Shown: positions 12,401 through 27,082, counted from the stretch's first letter. The stretch: 64,000 nucleotides of DNA from Climacteris rufus (GCA_013398175.1 VZRZ01004578.1:200529-264528); one strand, 5' to 3'. Numbers and translations: made by a program. The notes: a model not told the origin generated them from the sequence alone.

Positions 12401-15400
12401 ACCCTGGCTAGACGTACAGAAAAAGGGTTATTAGAAGAAACTAATCTGAATTTAGAAACTGTTATAAACTTTATAAACTGCAGTGAAATAGGCTGTAAGA
12501 TACTATGGGGGAAAGAGTGATTTTGGCTGCATGGAACAGAAAAGGCAATTTATTTCCTATATAACACACAGCATGAGACATTCTTTTCTTAACTAGAAAA
12601 AGACATGAATGGATGTGGTTTTCTGAAGTGAATAATAAACTAACCTAGCATTTTAACTCACAAATTATAAATTTGCTGTAGTGTGCATATACTTATAGTT
12701 GTACTTCAGTATTCTTGAAAAAATGTTGCCCTCCATCTCTAGTTTTTGTACTGTGACCACTCGATACTTATTTCTGTCTAAATCTTTTGTATTTTGATGA
12801 CAAAGAATTAATATCTGCTTTTCAATACAGTAGTATGCAACTTCCAGTAACAATTATAATTTGAAATTAAGTTTTCAGTCTAGTTTTTAAAATCCTTTTG
12901 AAGAAAGCAAAGTATAATATTCAAAAATACAAAAAAAAATTTACTTACATGTTTTGGTTATATATTTTTTACATTTGTGTTTTCGATTTAGCTTTGCCCT
13001 ATTTAGATAAAAATATGCACGATTTTCCTTTGCATTTACATTTTTAAATCACACAGCATGTCTCTCCATTCTAAAGTCAGTGTGCTTTGTCATACAAAAA
13101 TATTCATTCACCCTTAATTAATGTTCAACTTAATTTTATAATACAGAATTGGTCTCATAGGGCCCTGCACCACCATTACTTATTACAGTGCTTATTTTAT
13201 ATTTCTTAGTCAGTTAAAAAAGATGTGTTATGTGGCTGAACTTTTCAGATGACACCCTCCTAGAGTTACACTGATAACAATACTGTTTGCATTTGGTATT
13301 GGGCACAGTAAGCACTGAAGAGCTGTATAACATCCTGAAAATGAACAGTGCCTGTGACACAGATTTCTAAATCCGTTGGTTGTATAGTCTGTGGACAGAC
13401 TTTCTAAATCTGCAACATATTTAGGTACCTGAATTGCAGAAGTGAAAAACTCCCCTAAGTCTGTTTATGTCTATGAAAGATGCAGATATGCAGCATTTTC
13501 AGAACTAAACTGGTTTTGTGCATTTATTTAAGAATGGGAAATCTCGTTTAGTCATATGTAGGGCTTTAAATGTAACTCCCATTTGTTCTGACTTTCTGTA
13601 TAACTGTGACAGCTTCTCAGGCAATTTATGTTCATGGTCTGTGTGAAATGGATCTGAGTTACATGAAGGGGGGCACGCAGAAGGCAGAACCCTACTTTTC
13701 TCACATAGTCAAATTTGTTAGATTACGGGGCTCGGGAGAAGCACTGGCATAGTTTTGTGATCCAGAAAGATTATTGTTACAACTTTGATCATGAGAGTGT
13801 GGGACAGGTATTGTGTTAATGTGCTTCATGCCATCCTTCTGCTGTGATTAAAGAAAATGATTTTCATTTCTCTGGAATTCCACTGTTTGGTTCATTTTAC
13901 ACAGACTACCCATGGTGGTGAGGGAATGGAGGGCAATATCCAGGAGTGTTCCTGCCGTAGAATCTGTATAAGACAAAGAGCCAGGCCAGCAAAATGCATT
14001 CATTCCTTTCTATAAAGTATATGACTTGTGAAGGATGTCTTACAAGACTGAGAATAAATAGCATACATTTTTAATATAATTATGGAAGCTAAAATAAATA
14101 TTTTACATTTATTATGCATAATAAAATAATTAGACAACATTCTGTAAGGGATTATGGCATCTGAAATTCCAACTGCAGAAGGATTCATTGCATATTTTCA
14201 GCAGCAGCGGCAGCAAGACTCAGGGGGAGTTAGTCCACAGGGGCTACTTTTCTTTTTTCGGACAGCATCCCTAGGGAGTTCCTATTTCCCTCTGACTTAT
14301 AGTATCCGTTCATAGGTTGTAAAAACTAATTTATAATACATTCCAGGACTTGCACCTAAGCTATAAGAATGTGCAAAGTAAGTGTTTTCTCTCTGTTTAT
14401 TTTGGCAAATTCAATAACCTTTAGATATGATTGCATCAGCTGTGCACTAGTCCCTTCTTATAGCCAGGATAACTAGGGACTAGTTTACAGATGAGGTAAC
14501 AATATGAACTAATTCATAGTAAAACTGAAAGACTGTTTAGGCAAATTGTACATAAAATGATGAAAACCGTGTGTTTATCATTAATACTTTGCCATTAATA
14601 TGATCTTTTTAACCAGTGAAATTTAATATGTATGTATAGGAAATAATTAGGTTATACAACTAGGCTGATGATTGCAACCACCACTGCACTATAGGAAAAT
14701 ACCTTCTATATATATCACAAAGGCAGAATTGGCAAAAAATAAAGAGCATATACTTTGTATGAATGCAAAGTTGTTAAGGAAAGTAATGCATGTATGTGAT
14801 AGAGCAAACAGGGCCTTCAGAAAGCACTTCAGCTTCTGTTGTGTTCAGCAGCAGAGTTGAGGATATCCAGTGCCTTGTGCTAGCAGACATAAACAAATGA
14901 AGATAGAAATTTAGATGGAGACATTCTGTCAGTGCATGGGCATAGTTCCTGGGCGAAAACTCAGAATATTATTCCCCCTTTAGTTTTTAATAAACATTTA
15001 GATAAGATATTTGAAAATATTTCTATTAATCTGGAACAAAATATGCTGTAGCATTGAAGTATTTAAAAGAAAAATAATCTGAAATAAAATTTAGATATAG
15101 TTGCAGAAACACTTTAATTATTCTAGTGAATACATGGCATACAAAACAATGGTTAGTATGATTCCCTTTGTGATGTTTCTATGACTTAAGAAGACTTGTA
15201 TGTGATTCTCATGCTAATACCGAACTTGGGACTTTAAGAATCCGCCCAAGTGGTGATGCAATTGCAAACACTGATATATATACTACTCTAGTCTCATTTT
15301 GGATTAAGTCCTTTGAAGAACAACTTTTAAGTGATCTATTTAAACCTAAATGCTGTCCTAAATTGCTCAGGAATGACTGCTGTGTGTACTGTTAACTGAG

Positions 15401-16385
15401 ACATGAAGTCCTTTTGATATCAATGTAAAAATTAATATCTGGTTTCAACTTGTGATAGCATCTCTCTGTTACAGCCTGTCGTGATCCTAGGCCAGTGCTT
15501 CGTAATTTGTTCACACTTCAGTTTAAGTTCTGAAAAAACATTGCCAGGCTCCTGATTTCTTTCGGTAGTTACGGTCTTTCCCTTGCTGTTCAATTTGGTT
15601 TGTGTCCCTAAACGTTTCCTATGCAGCCTTTTCCCTGCTGAACTGATTCTCTTTTTTTTCTGAATCAGTGTCCAAGACACTTAGCCCAAAACCTTGAAGT
15701 ATTTGGTGTCTAGGAAATATGAATAAGACCACTTCATGCAGTGGACAGATTAATGTAACTAATGTATTCTTTTATCACATTTTATCTTCTCTCTGTCCTC
15801 ACACTTCTTTTTCCCTGTCATATGTAATCATCACTGTCTTATCTATTCCTCTCTCTTAAGGAGCATAAATACGTTATCATAAATGCATATACATTTATAT
15901 GTAATATATAGTTAATTCATGTTTATCAATCTGAAACGCCAGCATATATTTAAAACTAAAATAATCTTAAGTAGGTTGTATTTTGATAGTAAATAAAATT
16001 TTAGTACTAACCTCAAGATGAACAGCAAGGCTATGGTCTTAATATAGCTATAGTAGCAAAAAGCCTTGTAATTTCCTGTTCTTACAGTGTTTTTGATAAA
16101 ATAGCACAGTAAAGATCTTTTCATTTGTTAGAATAGTTTGATCTAAAAATAATCATTGGCATCATAGCTTAATTAATATAAGCCTTTTATGTAAAGCGTA
16201 TTTTAAAAAAGTCTAAAGCAACCATGTATGTTTTCTTTGCGCTTTCCTGTTAACAGAGAATAAAAAATTAATTTATTGGTTTCTTTTGCTATTTCTTAAT
16301 CCCCAGCCCAGTCATTATAAAAGGGCCAAAGCTGTCTTCAGGTGTGATGAAATCTACAAGGAGTTATTATTATTGCTAGCTACTA

Positions 16386-16410
16386 GCTAACTACATGGCA
16401 GGTAGTTAGC
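16386..16410. repeat. Short perfect inverted repeat (9-bp arms)
   Basis: Arms gctaactac and gtagttagc enclose a 7-base loop (atggcag). The left arm is preceded by a run of gctag/ctagct motifs from about 16375. The stem is too short for a microRNA precursor. It is probably a chance palindrome or the remnant of slippage. Confidence 0.7.
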
Positions 16411-19400
16411 AATCTGAAAATATTTCGGTAGTGTTACAGACCTCCAAGATGAAATTGATAGATGTGAGCCTGTTGTGTTATGTGGGGTTTATTGTCCAGA
16501 CAGTATGGTTGCTACCATGTAAAAAAAGTTTCTGTATTAATGCTGTCTTTGTGACAATTTACCCTCTTCCTCCTTCACATGTGACATACAAAACAGATTA
16601 AAGTCTGGGGAAGTGACAGAAAGCAAATTCTGTTCTGAAGTAGTTCCAGAAAGATGTACAGTCTAGTGCAAGGGGCAGAAAGGGAAAGGTTTTTTTCTTT
16701 TTAAAGTCTGATGAAAATGAGATAAAGAAAAGAATTGCTGAATAGAAACTGAAAGAAGGAAAGGAAAGAAAAGAGCTTTTGTGTTTGAAAAAAGCTTGCT
16801 ACTTAGATACTTTTAATGCATTATAAATGGTGAGCAATTTTCCAGATAAATATGGCATTGTTAGAAACTCATGATTTATTGAAGCTAAATAAAATTGCTT
16901 GTGCATTCCAGCACAGCTGCCCTTGTCTCTGTACCAGCTTCTGCCCAAATTCTCCTGGAGCAGTATGTTGGGGCACTTTGGGAACACAGATACTAAAGCC
17001 TCTGTCACCACCAGGAGGGTCCCCACCTCAGAAGTGGAAGCGTGGGCTCGATGCGCCGGGCCTGCACCTCTGCAGTGTGGGTGGAGGGTGTTTTCCAGGC
17101 ATGTGATATGGTGGGACTGAGGCTCTGGAGCAGAGTCAGCAAGCACCTGGGGTTTGGAAGGCTGGTGTTCCTGACCACCCTCTCCCCAGTGTGGTGGGGA
17201 AGCCTTACAGGCTGAAAGCTCATCTCTGAGAACCTCAGCTCTCTGCTTTGGAGATGGAGGCATCAGAGATTTGGGAGCTTGGAGTTCCCAGGATGTTTCT
17301 TTCCAGCCTGTGAGTTCAAAGCTGCTGCCTAACGTTGGCCAGTAACAGGGAGAGCTCGTCTCAAGGTTTGCAGGTTGCCTTTTCTCTGTTCTGAGCTGCT
17401 GGGAGAAGATGGTGAATTCTCTGTAGGAAAATGTGGCATAAGGAAGATAGGCCATTTGGTATACACCACCTCACATTTCCTAAAACCATTTTGCAGTCTC
17501 TGTTGTAGGATGCTCTACTTTATTCTCATAAGCCATGAATCAGGGATATATTTGACTTGAGGCTTTACTTACAGAGACAATCTGGAGAGGATCCTGTTGT
17601 CCAAGTAACTTCTTAAGTTGCTTGTTACACCTACTTTGTCCCTGACTGGGATGATCTTTGTGATTTTGCTAGGCCTGTTTAGAGTTGAATAACAGCCTGT
17701 AGATAAGGCTGAGACTTCTTAAGGAATTGCTTTATGTAAGTCAGCATATAAAGCACTCAATTTTGTTATTACAAGTGACGGAGTGCTGCTCTGGTGTTAC
17801 ATTTCTTTTTGGTTTTTAAAATGTCTTTTAAAATGTGTTCTTTTAATAATGGAAAAATAATTAAGGGAAGAAAAGATAGAGGAGAAAAAGGTTGTTCTGC
17901 ATTCTTGGATACCTTGGGTCAAAGCTACTTCTTCTTATTCTATGTCTTCAGAGAAAACATGAGGTCTGTACAGCACTCCTCCTCATCCCCTCACAAGTCA
18001 GATAATGCTGAGGCGTAGTGTGCTGTGAGGAACAAGCTGATGCAACACTCTTCTCCTTTTTCCCACCTCCGTGGGCCAGGGGATTGGAGTGGAGACATTC
18101 CTTGATGTTTTCCCGCCTCCTTCTGTAAGTGCACTGAAATAGGGAGGTAGTGGGAAACTGAGAAGAGTAGGAAATTGCTGCTGATGTTCATAGACTGACA
18201 ACAAATTGGTTATTCTTCCTAAAGTAAAGAGGAGGTTTCAAAGATAGCACAGATCGCCCTGGTGCTCCCACAATTGGTAGCACAGCTGCAGGTTGCTCTG
18301 ACCTCAGGCCAGCTGACCTCCACTCCTGTCCTAGTTTTTCCTCCCACTTGGGCAAACTTCCCAGCTCACTGTGATTCCTAGAATGTAGGTCTATACCCAT
18401 ATATGCACATTTTTAAATCATGCTTTAAAGTAACACTTCTCTTGATGTTCTTCATCATTACTATGTTTTTATATTTTTAGTAATGTTATCATTTAAAACA
18501 CATACAACTAGAAACTCTGCAGTTTTGCCCTGTAAAATTATTTGCATTATAATCCTGTCAATACATCTAGTGATTCTAGTGGTGTCATAAACTCCCTGAA
18601 CATCATCCTATGGGGTCATTATGATATTATTAATATCCCTTAAAATGTAGACTTTATTGTTTTATATTTGTAAATTCTGTGCATGCGCCTTCAATCCCTG
18701 TTCAAGATGATTACAGATTCTTAACAACTGTAGTCTAGGACATAATTTGTTCTGCTAGAAATCCCACGTGGAACACCTTCTCACACTGAGCTTCCTCAAA
18801 GCATTTCTGTTGAAATTTTGCATGCATAATCTACAGAGCAAACAATACTTAAAACCACTTTGAAGTTGTAGAAGGTATTGTGATTATTAAAATCAATTCT
18901 TAAGGCCTGATGATGTTTCATTAGAAAAATGTGGTATTTCATACATCTTTTTGTTAACAAGCTCTTGTTAAAGCACAGAGAACCATTTCCATTAGCAAAT
19001 TCTTGAGATCTCTTATATGGGTATTTTAATATATAAAAAGCCATTAGTAATTCCATTTTGTTTTAGGAAAAAAAGATGTATCTTTAGTTCAAAAAGGCAG
19101 TTTTTAATCAGTTGATGAAGATTGTTTTTTAGCCTTCTGTTGCTAACTTATTCTGAGACCTGCACCAGCCCATCCGTCCATCTTTCACCCATTTCTTTAA
19201 TAACTTTTTAAGCTGTTGACCAGTTTCAGTGAAAACTGACACCCTGTAGTAGCTGCTGAGATAAATTCAGTTCATGTTTCCTGAATGAGGTGGATGAGGA
19301 GTGAGAAAAAATCAGTGAGGACCAGTCAGACAAAATTCAACTGTCATGCATTCTTCTTACAATTCAGCCTCACCACCCAAAACAACTGTTTTTTCTTGGT

Positions 19401-22400
19401 TGGGGCTATCTTGAAGGGACATGTTGGGGAGCTGTTGTTGCTGCATTAGTGCATTGGGTGATTTAGTGAACAGGGCAAGAACCCATAGGAAGTCATGCTT
19501 CAGTTGGTACTGTGCTCATATATCAATGTGTTTAGTCCCAAATTAACTGTTAGTTGCAAGTTGATAGCTCCTTTTCAAATGTAAAATCTGAAAGGTATTT
19601 TTTTAAGGCTAAGCAGAAGACCCCCAAATATCTGTGTTTTTCTTTCGAAAAGAGATTATTTGGAAAAGATTTATACCCAGAGATTGAGACCACTGACATT
19701 TCTTAGTGAATAGGAAGAAGCTTCCCACTATGAAGAGATTATTCCACAAGTGCTTTCTTTGGCACTTTTTTTGTTTTCTGTAAGTCATTCACTGATGAAC
19801 TGACATTTTCATAGGCCTATACACATGTATTTATTTCAGGAAAAGAAGCGAAGTTTGAAAAAATGCTGTTATTAGTGATACTGAACATCCACGAATTCTC
19901 ATCTCACATGCGGTCCAGTGGCCCTGTACCTATTTGAAATTCAGCCTCTTCATTTAGGTGACTAAGTGTGACTTTCATCACATTTTAATTTGAATTTTAA
20001 TTACTAGTCTTTAAGATTTTGATCAGCACTAATAAATTATAGCACAGTCATATGGTATTTAGCTGATTGATTTTTGTATGCTGAAATATAGTCGTTTTGA
20101 AGACCAGTAAAAATGCTTTCAAGTAGAAGAAATGTTTCAAAGATAAGGGAATTTGTACTGGATTTGTTCGTCTGTGTCAGACCAGAGAGGGAAGTCCTAA
20201 ATCTGAGTCCTTGTGAAGCCAAAGCAGGTGTCTTCTATCCAGTCTGTTATAAATAAATGCAGGAACATCAAGGCAGGCAATCTGCCTAACCAAGGCCAGC
20301 AAGTGCAGCTTTTGTGTTTCCTGGTGGTGGTGCAAGAGGTGAGAGATGTGTACACAGTACTGGGTGGTAGTAGCTCTACCAGCGCTCTGCATTGCGGAAC
20401 TGTATTCTAAAAGGCAAATACAACATTGGTTTGCTAAGCTCTTGACCACCCACATCTGTTCCTGGCTTCTTCCTTTGTTTGGATCACTTTTCCCTCAGAA
20501 GGCTGCAACATAACATCAGGAGAATCTTTATTTTCTTTACCTGCTCTGAAGTGCCCATTTTTAGTTTCAGTTCACCAGTAGCATGGCAGAAGTACTGTAA
20601 CAGAAAGGATTATAACTAAGCCCTTCTCCATCCAAGGACCTCTGTTCTATAGCTCAGCTGAGAGTCAGCTCTCACTGGCTGGATATTGTGTACTGTCACA
20701 GGGTCAATACCATAAAACAAAAACAAAGACAGTGGATAAAGTCCTGGCCCCACTGTTGTTAATCACATCCCCTCCATGTCCTCAGTGAAGTGACAGTTCT
20801 CACCTGTCTTGAAGTACTTGCTTCTTAGGAGAGAAATGGAAAGCCAGGGAGCTGGCAGCACCCTCCAAAAGACTTTGTATCCTGAACAGTGGGAAAGTTC
20901 AACTAAGCAAGTAACTTGTGGGATCAAGAACCCAGTTACTTCTATTTTCCACTTGATTTGCAGAGAGGATCCTGGTCTCCTAAATCCTGCCAAAAGACAT
21001 CTAAATCCAGAAGCATCTGCTCCTTTTGTAGTTTCTCTTTTTCAGTTCCCTCTCTATTTATAGAGTTTACAGGTTATTGCGTAACTGAGTGAAATCACTG
21101 AGGCATGCTCAGAAGTCTCTGTCCTGGGGAAATGGCTAACTCTGCCTCAAGATTTTGGGTACACTTTTTAGGCAAACAGGCCCCTATTCCTGTATTTTTG
21201 AGTATGTATTGGAGGCTTGAATATTAGACAAGTCAGGATTAATTTAGCTCATAATGAACTGCTGTCTGCAGCCTCATTCTAGTTATTGTTAAGGATTCTC
21301 AGCTGAAAGGGCACAGAACAGGGGGTTAGGAGTCTGTTGTTTGGATTTTCTAGGAAAGTTATATGGGGAACATAACTGAAAACAGAAGAGCAATTCTGAA
21401 AACAGGGATTAGATCTGCTTTTGGCTTCTGGCAGTTCCTTGCTGTCTAATGGCAGAGTTTCAAGAATAAAGGGTTGATGCATGATACTCCATGCCAGCTA
21501 ATATACTGTCCTGGGACAGAGAACAGAATTCAGCCTTCCTCAAGACAAGGGCAGCTCTAAGCCTGGGAATTCTACTACCTAGAATAGTGCCATAATTTGT
21601 AGAAAGTTAGGGGCAACAGCATTTTGTTTTCCAGAGAAGATTAGAGCTCCTGGTGCTTCATATTGGTGACCTACGCTTTCTTTAGAAACAGTAGATGCCT
21701 GATTTAAGCAAATGTTGAGACCTACATTAGTTCTTTATTGTGTCCACTAATTGTATTGGGAATTTGAATGGTTACAGAGGACGGACTAGGTTGCCATCTA
21801 GTACTGCTATTCCCTACAGTGCACCTAAACAGAAAGCTTTCCTACCCTGTTTTACTGATACCTGTCTCTTAAACCTATCACTACACTTTTTGCCTATTTT
21901 CTGATTATCATATCCTTCTCAATACTTAGATTGTATTTTTTCTAAGGCCAACACCGTTTATTTTGTTGTTTCTCTATGCAGTGGTGTATCATCATCCTGT
22001 TGTGCTGTCCTCTCAAGTCAACATGCTGTGCAGTGAGAACATGCCAGTTTTCTTGGAGCTGCTTTTTGTTTCATAAACATAGGATTACATTTCACCAGAG
22101 GGGTACAAGAAAACCTGTACCGTTGTGATGAAACCTTATAATTGCCAGGACTGTGATGCTATTTAATGACTAAAACCTCAAAGAAGGTGTAACAGCTGAG
22201 AGCCTGTATTCATGTGAAGTGCAATGTCAGTGCCTAATTCCCATAGTCTCCTTAGAAAAATCTCATCTCTGATTTATGCACTAGCAGTCCAGTACCTTTC
22301 ATGAGAATTAAATGCATGTAAATAGAATTTTTCAAATATGTGTGCATTCTTAAGTGCCATTAGAATCAGCCTTGGCTGGTTTAGTCTGGTTTTATTTTTC

Positions 22401-22725
22401 AACCTGACCTTCAAATATGTGTGTCACTAACTGCATTTCTGAGTGCATTTTTTTGTTTGTTTCATTTTTTGAGATCATGTCATTGTTATATAGTGAAAGA
22501 AAGGGTAGTACTGAAAGCAATGCATCTTGGAATGCAAGTAAAACTATTTAGACTGTCTTCTTTAAAGCACAGCTTCTTTATCTCTACCCTTCCAGTACTT
22601 AGAAAGGAAGGATTTCAGCGTATTACGAACTATATTGTTCTCTTGCTATTCACCTCATGTTAGGAAGCTGATGTTCCACAAACTCTTGGAAATAGCCCTG
22701 AAACATATAGACTGTTTCCATCTCT

Positions 22726-22770
22726 GCAGAAAAAACAAAAACAAACAAACCAACAAACAAACCAACCCCT
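22726..22770. repeat. A/C-rich simple repeat (AAAC/AACC type)
   Basis: An imperfect AAAC / AACC microsatellite-like tract in intron. No transposon body that could own it as a tail is recognisable on either side. Confidence 0.75.
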
Positions 22771-25451
22771 GTATATGTTTGATAACAAAAGGGAAACAAA
22801 TACATACATACATATATAGTTTTCTTCCTAAATTTATATTATTTGCCTAATTTATATTTACTTTTTGGAAAATATGTGGATTATTTATAATAGTTGTAGA
22901 GTAAACTCTTGTGGCGTTTAAAGAGGCATGTGGATTAATGACTTCTCAAAGAATTGTTTTACGAGAGTGCTGTAGCATTTTTAGAATGAGTGCTTGGTTA
23001 AAATAGTCACTAAGGGCATGTTATTCACAAAGGCATCTTTTGCACCAAACCTGTGTATTTTTTTATTATCTGTGTGTTCTGACTTGAATCGCTAAGGTGC
23101 TTTTGTATATGTATATATAACATTAAGCTTACTAATAGGTCCCGTTGTTCTAAAGCTAGTTATGTTCCCTAGAATCATGTACTGAATTAGCCCTTTAAGA
23201 ACTGTATTACTGTGATGCAAAATAGATTCAAAGGAATAGTTTGCTTTTATATAAAAGGTGAGGAGTTAAGAGGTCTTTTGTTGGGTTTTGTTTGTTTGTT
23301 TTTAGTTTAAGAGTGGAATATATGTTTTTTTTAGCTGTAAAAGCACAATCAAGGCAACATGATAAGTGAGTCAGTGTTGTAAAAGTAAAACTAATTTTGC
23401 CTTCACTCACATGAGCTATAGAAGGAGGAAGCTTTATTGTCCCTGGGAAGGTGATAAGGCAGAGTAATTGTATATTATACTGTCCTGGAACATCTGCCTG
23501 AAGACTGTTGGAGCAATTCATCTATCATGGACGATACAGCATGTTTTGTCTTTCTGCTTTAACCCATCCCCACTGCTGGCCTGCACGAAGGTTTTGATAG
23601 GGACTGTGCTTGGGCTGGGGCTCACATTAATCAGTCCCCTTGTTCAACACTCCAGCTGACATAATTACAACCTGCGCACAGCAGTTATTCAAGTTGAGTC
23701 CTTGTCACTCGTGGTGCGAAACTACACAGCTCAGATCCCGAAGGAGATTGCCTTATCACACAGAACAAGGGCTCACAGGAGTTGAAGAGAATAGAAATGG
23801 GAAAATGTCTTCCGGGAGTACTATATATTCCTTTAAAATAAGACATTTGAGAGACTTACAAGGGACAAAGAGAAGCATTGTGCAAGATCTGAAATGAACA
23901 GGTTATTATTTTTAAAAGGATTACACAGGCCATTTTTGTGAAATGGACATGCATTATTAAATAAATTCAGTGGTCTCTCTTATCATTCAGTAGCTCTGCC
24001 CTATTAGTTTTCTTCAGACGTGATAAAATAGTTTTTGACTTGTATAAGCTTTAAGTATCTCTCAGTAGAAATCATCAGAATACAACTAATAAAAGTGCAC
24101 ATATACCAGTAAAATTGACACACACATAAGGGAAGATCTGCGAGGATCAGAGTTCAGGGTGAAGGAAGAAGCATGCAAAAGGGCTTTCAAAGATGAGCAA
24201 CTTCATTAGTTTCTGCTGTTGTGTGATACGGGAATGTGAAAGGTGAAGCCAAAGAAAAAGTTTCATGTTTTACCATTCTTCCCTCTTTTCATGTTAACCC
24301 TCTGTGGGAAAGAAGACAAGTCCATAACAATACCTATGCTAAATGAAAGAAGTTTATTTTCATGTAATATGATGGGTTTGTTTGTGGTTGTGCTTTTTTT
24401 CTTTAAGATGGAACATTTGCATACATGATTGTAGGTAATTTGTTTGGCATTGGTCTGTAAAATTCCTCAATGTGACAGAATTTCATTGGCATCCAGAAGG
24501 CTTTTTCCCTGGTGTTTAAATTTTTTTTCTCCTTGGTTCAGCTTTTTGAAGTAGTACCATTCAGGCAGTTCCTATTCTTCTCAATCAATAGCTTTACAGT
24601 GTTGCTCTGATTTCTCATCCAGTTAATATCCCGTGGCTAATAGTTAGACATAGTTGTGTATAGTTGAAAGAGCAGTAATAATGTGTCTGTTCTGGGTGGT
24701 CCAATTTTAAGCTAATACTTTTAAAACTCAACTTACCTACAACTTTGAATAGTCTGAAGTAGCAGTGCTAGAAACTACCCTATATGTTTTACTTTACCTA
24801 TAGGCATGCTAGGCAAGTCAAATACATAGTTCAGTGCTTTCACTCCATTTGGAATCTTTTGGTGAGGTACACAGCACATTAATCTTGATGTTTAGGTCTC
24901 CAGTGGAATTCCAGCTACTTGAAAACTGCAGTTTCTACTGAGAAGCAGGGCATTCTTGTAGGCAAATGTACTCTTGTAGGAACAAAAATCAAGTTTTGCT
25001 TGCTGCCTACTCTTAAAACCAGTTCTCCTGGGGTGAATGATGCCTGTGAAGTAAGCTCAAGGTACAGAGCCAAGGGCTGCATTTACTTACATTTGTGCAG
25101 AAAATGGCATTATGAGGACATAATCTGAAGAGAATTATGTTTCTCTGATATATACTTTCAACACACGTTTTAGATCAGAGAATCAATCATACCTCAAACT
25201 AAAGACCCAAATTTGACTTTCAGAATCTAAGACGGTTTTGCAGTATTGACAGCCAGGAAGAATATATTTTAATTTGCAGACTGAACAAATTGCCATGACA
25301 TCATGGAAGCACAAAAAATGGCTGACCTCACAATGACATTTTTCAGACTTAAACTGTACTTCTTGGAGACTTTGAGCCCAGAAAAAGCCTTAAGCTCAGC
25401 CAGTCTGACCTTCTACATAAAACGAGCTGCATAGCTGGTTTTTTTTTCCAA

Positions 25452-25517
25452 TTTGCTCTGTACTGACTGAATTTTTGCTGTTTGCTCTGTACTGACTCTC
25501 ACTTCTGACTGAATTTT
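25452..25517. repeat. Local imperfect duplication
   Basis: The 17-mer tttgctctgtactgact occurs at 25452-25468 and again at 25481-25497. The 13-mer ctgactgaatttt occurs within the first copy (from 25463) and again at 25505-25517. The pattern fits a small slippage-type duplication of a roughly 29-base unit followed by divergence. Confidence 0.75.
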
Positions 25518-26866
25518 ATAATCTAGAAACATATCCAGGTTTGATCTGAAAACAGGCGAAGTTGCAGAACCTGCTTCCCTTGTGTGAAAGATTAATTGCT
25601 GAAGAAATTGTGCTTTGTTTCTCAGTGGAATTTGACTGTAACTTGTAGTCATTGCTTTTGATTTTGTATAGGTTTTCTCTAAGTTAAGTTGTCCCTTAAT
25701 CACACCTTCATTCCATGTTAAGAAACTCATGCCCCAAGATCAAGTGTAATAAGTAAAACAGAACGGGTTTTTATTAAGTATTTTAGAGTTTTTTCCCCCA
25801 CTTCTATTTATAATCACTTTGTGGCTGTTTGTTTCCTTTTTTAAATGTAGACAGTAATACAGGAAGTAGATATTCTAGAATTAGTTTCTCTAGTGTCACA
25901 AAGAGAACATTACGTCCTTACATTTGCTTGCACTTCCTTGCTTATACATCTAAAGATAGCATGGGACATTTCTGCTTATAGCATCACATGAAAAGCTCAC
26001 ATTAAACCCGTGGTCCACTAATCCTTGAATCATTTTCAATGTCACAGCTTTTCACAGCATTCTCTTAAGTTACTTGCATGCATTGTGCAAAGGTGGGAAA
26101 GCTAACATGTGGTTGTGTGTGTACGTGTTGTGACTGATCAGGCCTGGCTTCTGAGACTGCTCTGTATGATGGCAGTGTCATCCTTATAAATCATGCTGCC
26201 AATTACAGTGGTGTCTGCAAATTTTATTAGCAGGGATTTTATATATAGTTTTGGCATGCATAACAGAAGTGAATATTTCAGACAATTATTGCTGATTCTT
26301 TTGATAAATTGGAACATTTGAAATGAGGAAGAAAATGACCATCTCTTTTTACATGGGGGGTTGGGGCTGGGATAGGGCAAGAAGAGGCAGTGTATTAGCA
26401 TTAAAAAAACCTACTTTGAGCAGAGATCGTACAGACCACAGTGCCCTGGGTATGAATCCAGGCTGCAAAGCAACAGGATCTACCCTCTAGGGAACCGTGT
26501 TGTCACTAAAATGGCTGAAGGAACTGACACGAAGGCCAGTTGGAAGAAGTACCATCTGCATCTGAGATTGACAGGCAGCCTTTAGGGTCTGTTGCTATCA
26601 TTTCTGACTCCAGCAACATTAGGAGTCCAGTTTCGTCTTGTGCAGCCGCAGGATTCCACACCCTTTCCTAGGCTCCATCTGCACTTCTGTATCTGTGAAA
26701 ATACTTTATGTGTTCCTGAGGATATACCAACAAACTCTACAGAATTGTTCAGCTACTTTATGTGGTCATTAAAAGAAGTACAATAGGGAAAAAATTGATG
26801 TTGAAAGGAAATGCATGTCTTCAATTAAATTCATCCTAGCTTTTTTAAAAAATGGATGTTTTCCAT

Positions 26867-26994
26867 GGCCTCAGTTCAGCAAGGTGTTTGATCATGTACA
26901 TAAATTTAACCTTGTGAGTCATTCTTTTGAAGTCAATGGGGGCTGCTTATATTTAAGCTGCACAAATGCGTAAGTACCTTGTTAAATCAGGGCC
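26867..26994. repeat. Ancient palindromic interspersed repeat (MITE-like relic)
   Basis: A 128-base element whose two halves are imperfect reverse complements of each other. The left end ggcctcagttcagcaaggtg pairs with the right end, which in reverse complement begins ggccctgatttaacaaggta. The centre carries gaagtcaatgggggctgc, the typical middle of these elements. The arms contain degraded forms of the alternating ttaagca / gcttaa and acatg motifs that I recognise from a palindromic repeat found in many copies in turtle, crocodile and bird genomes. Both ends begin with ggcc in inverted orientation. I do not know its exact database name. The copy is heavily diverged, as expected for an insertion that predates modern birds. 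Terminal inverted symmetry suggests a non-autonomous DNA transposon, but that is inference. Confidence 0.7.
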
Positions 26995-27082
26995 TATGAT
27001 ACCTAAAGCCTAGTCTCCATCCTCACACCACTGCAGAGATGCTGCTTCTCAGACCAACTTCTCTTTTATGCCATCTGCTCCA

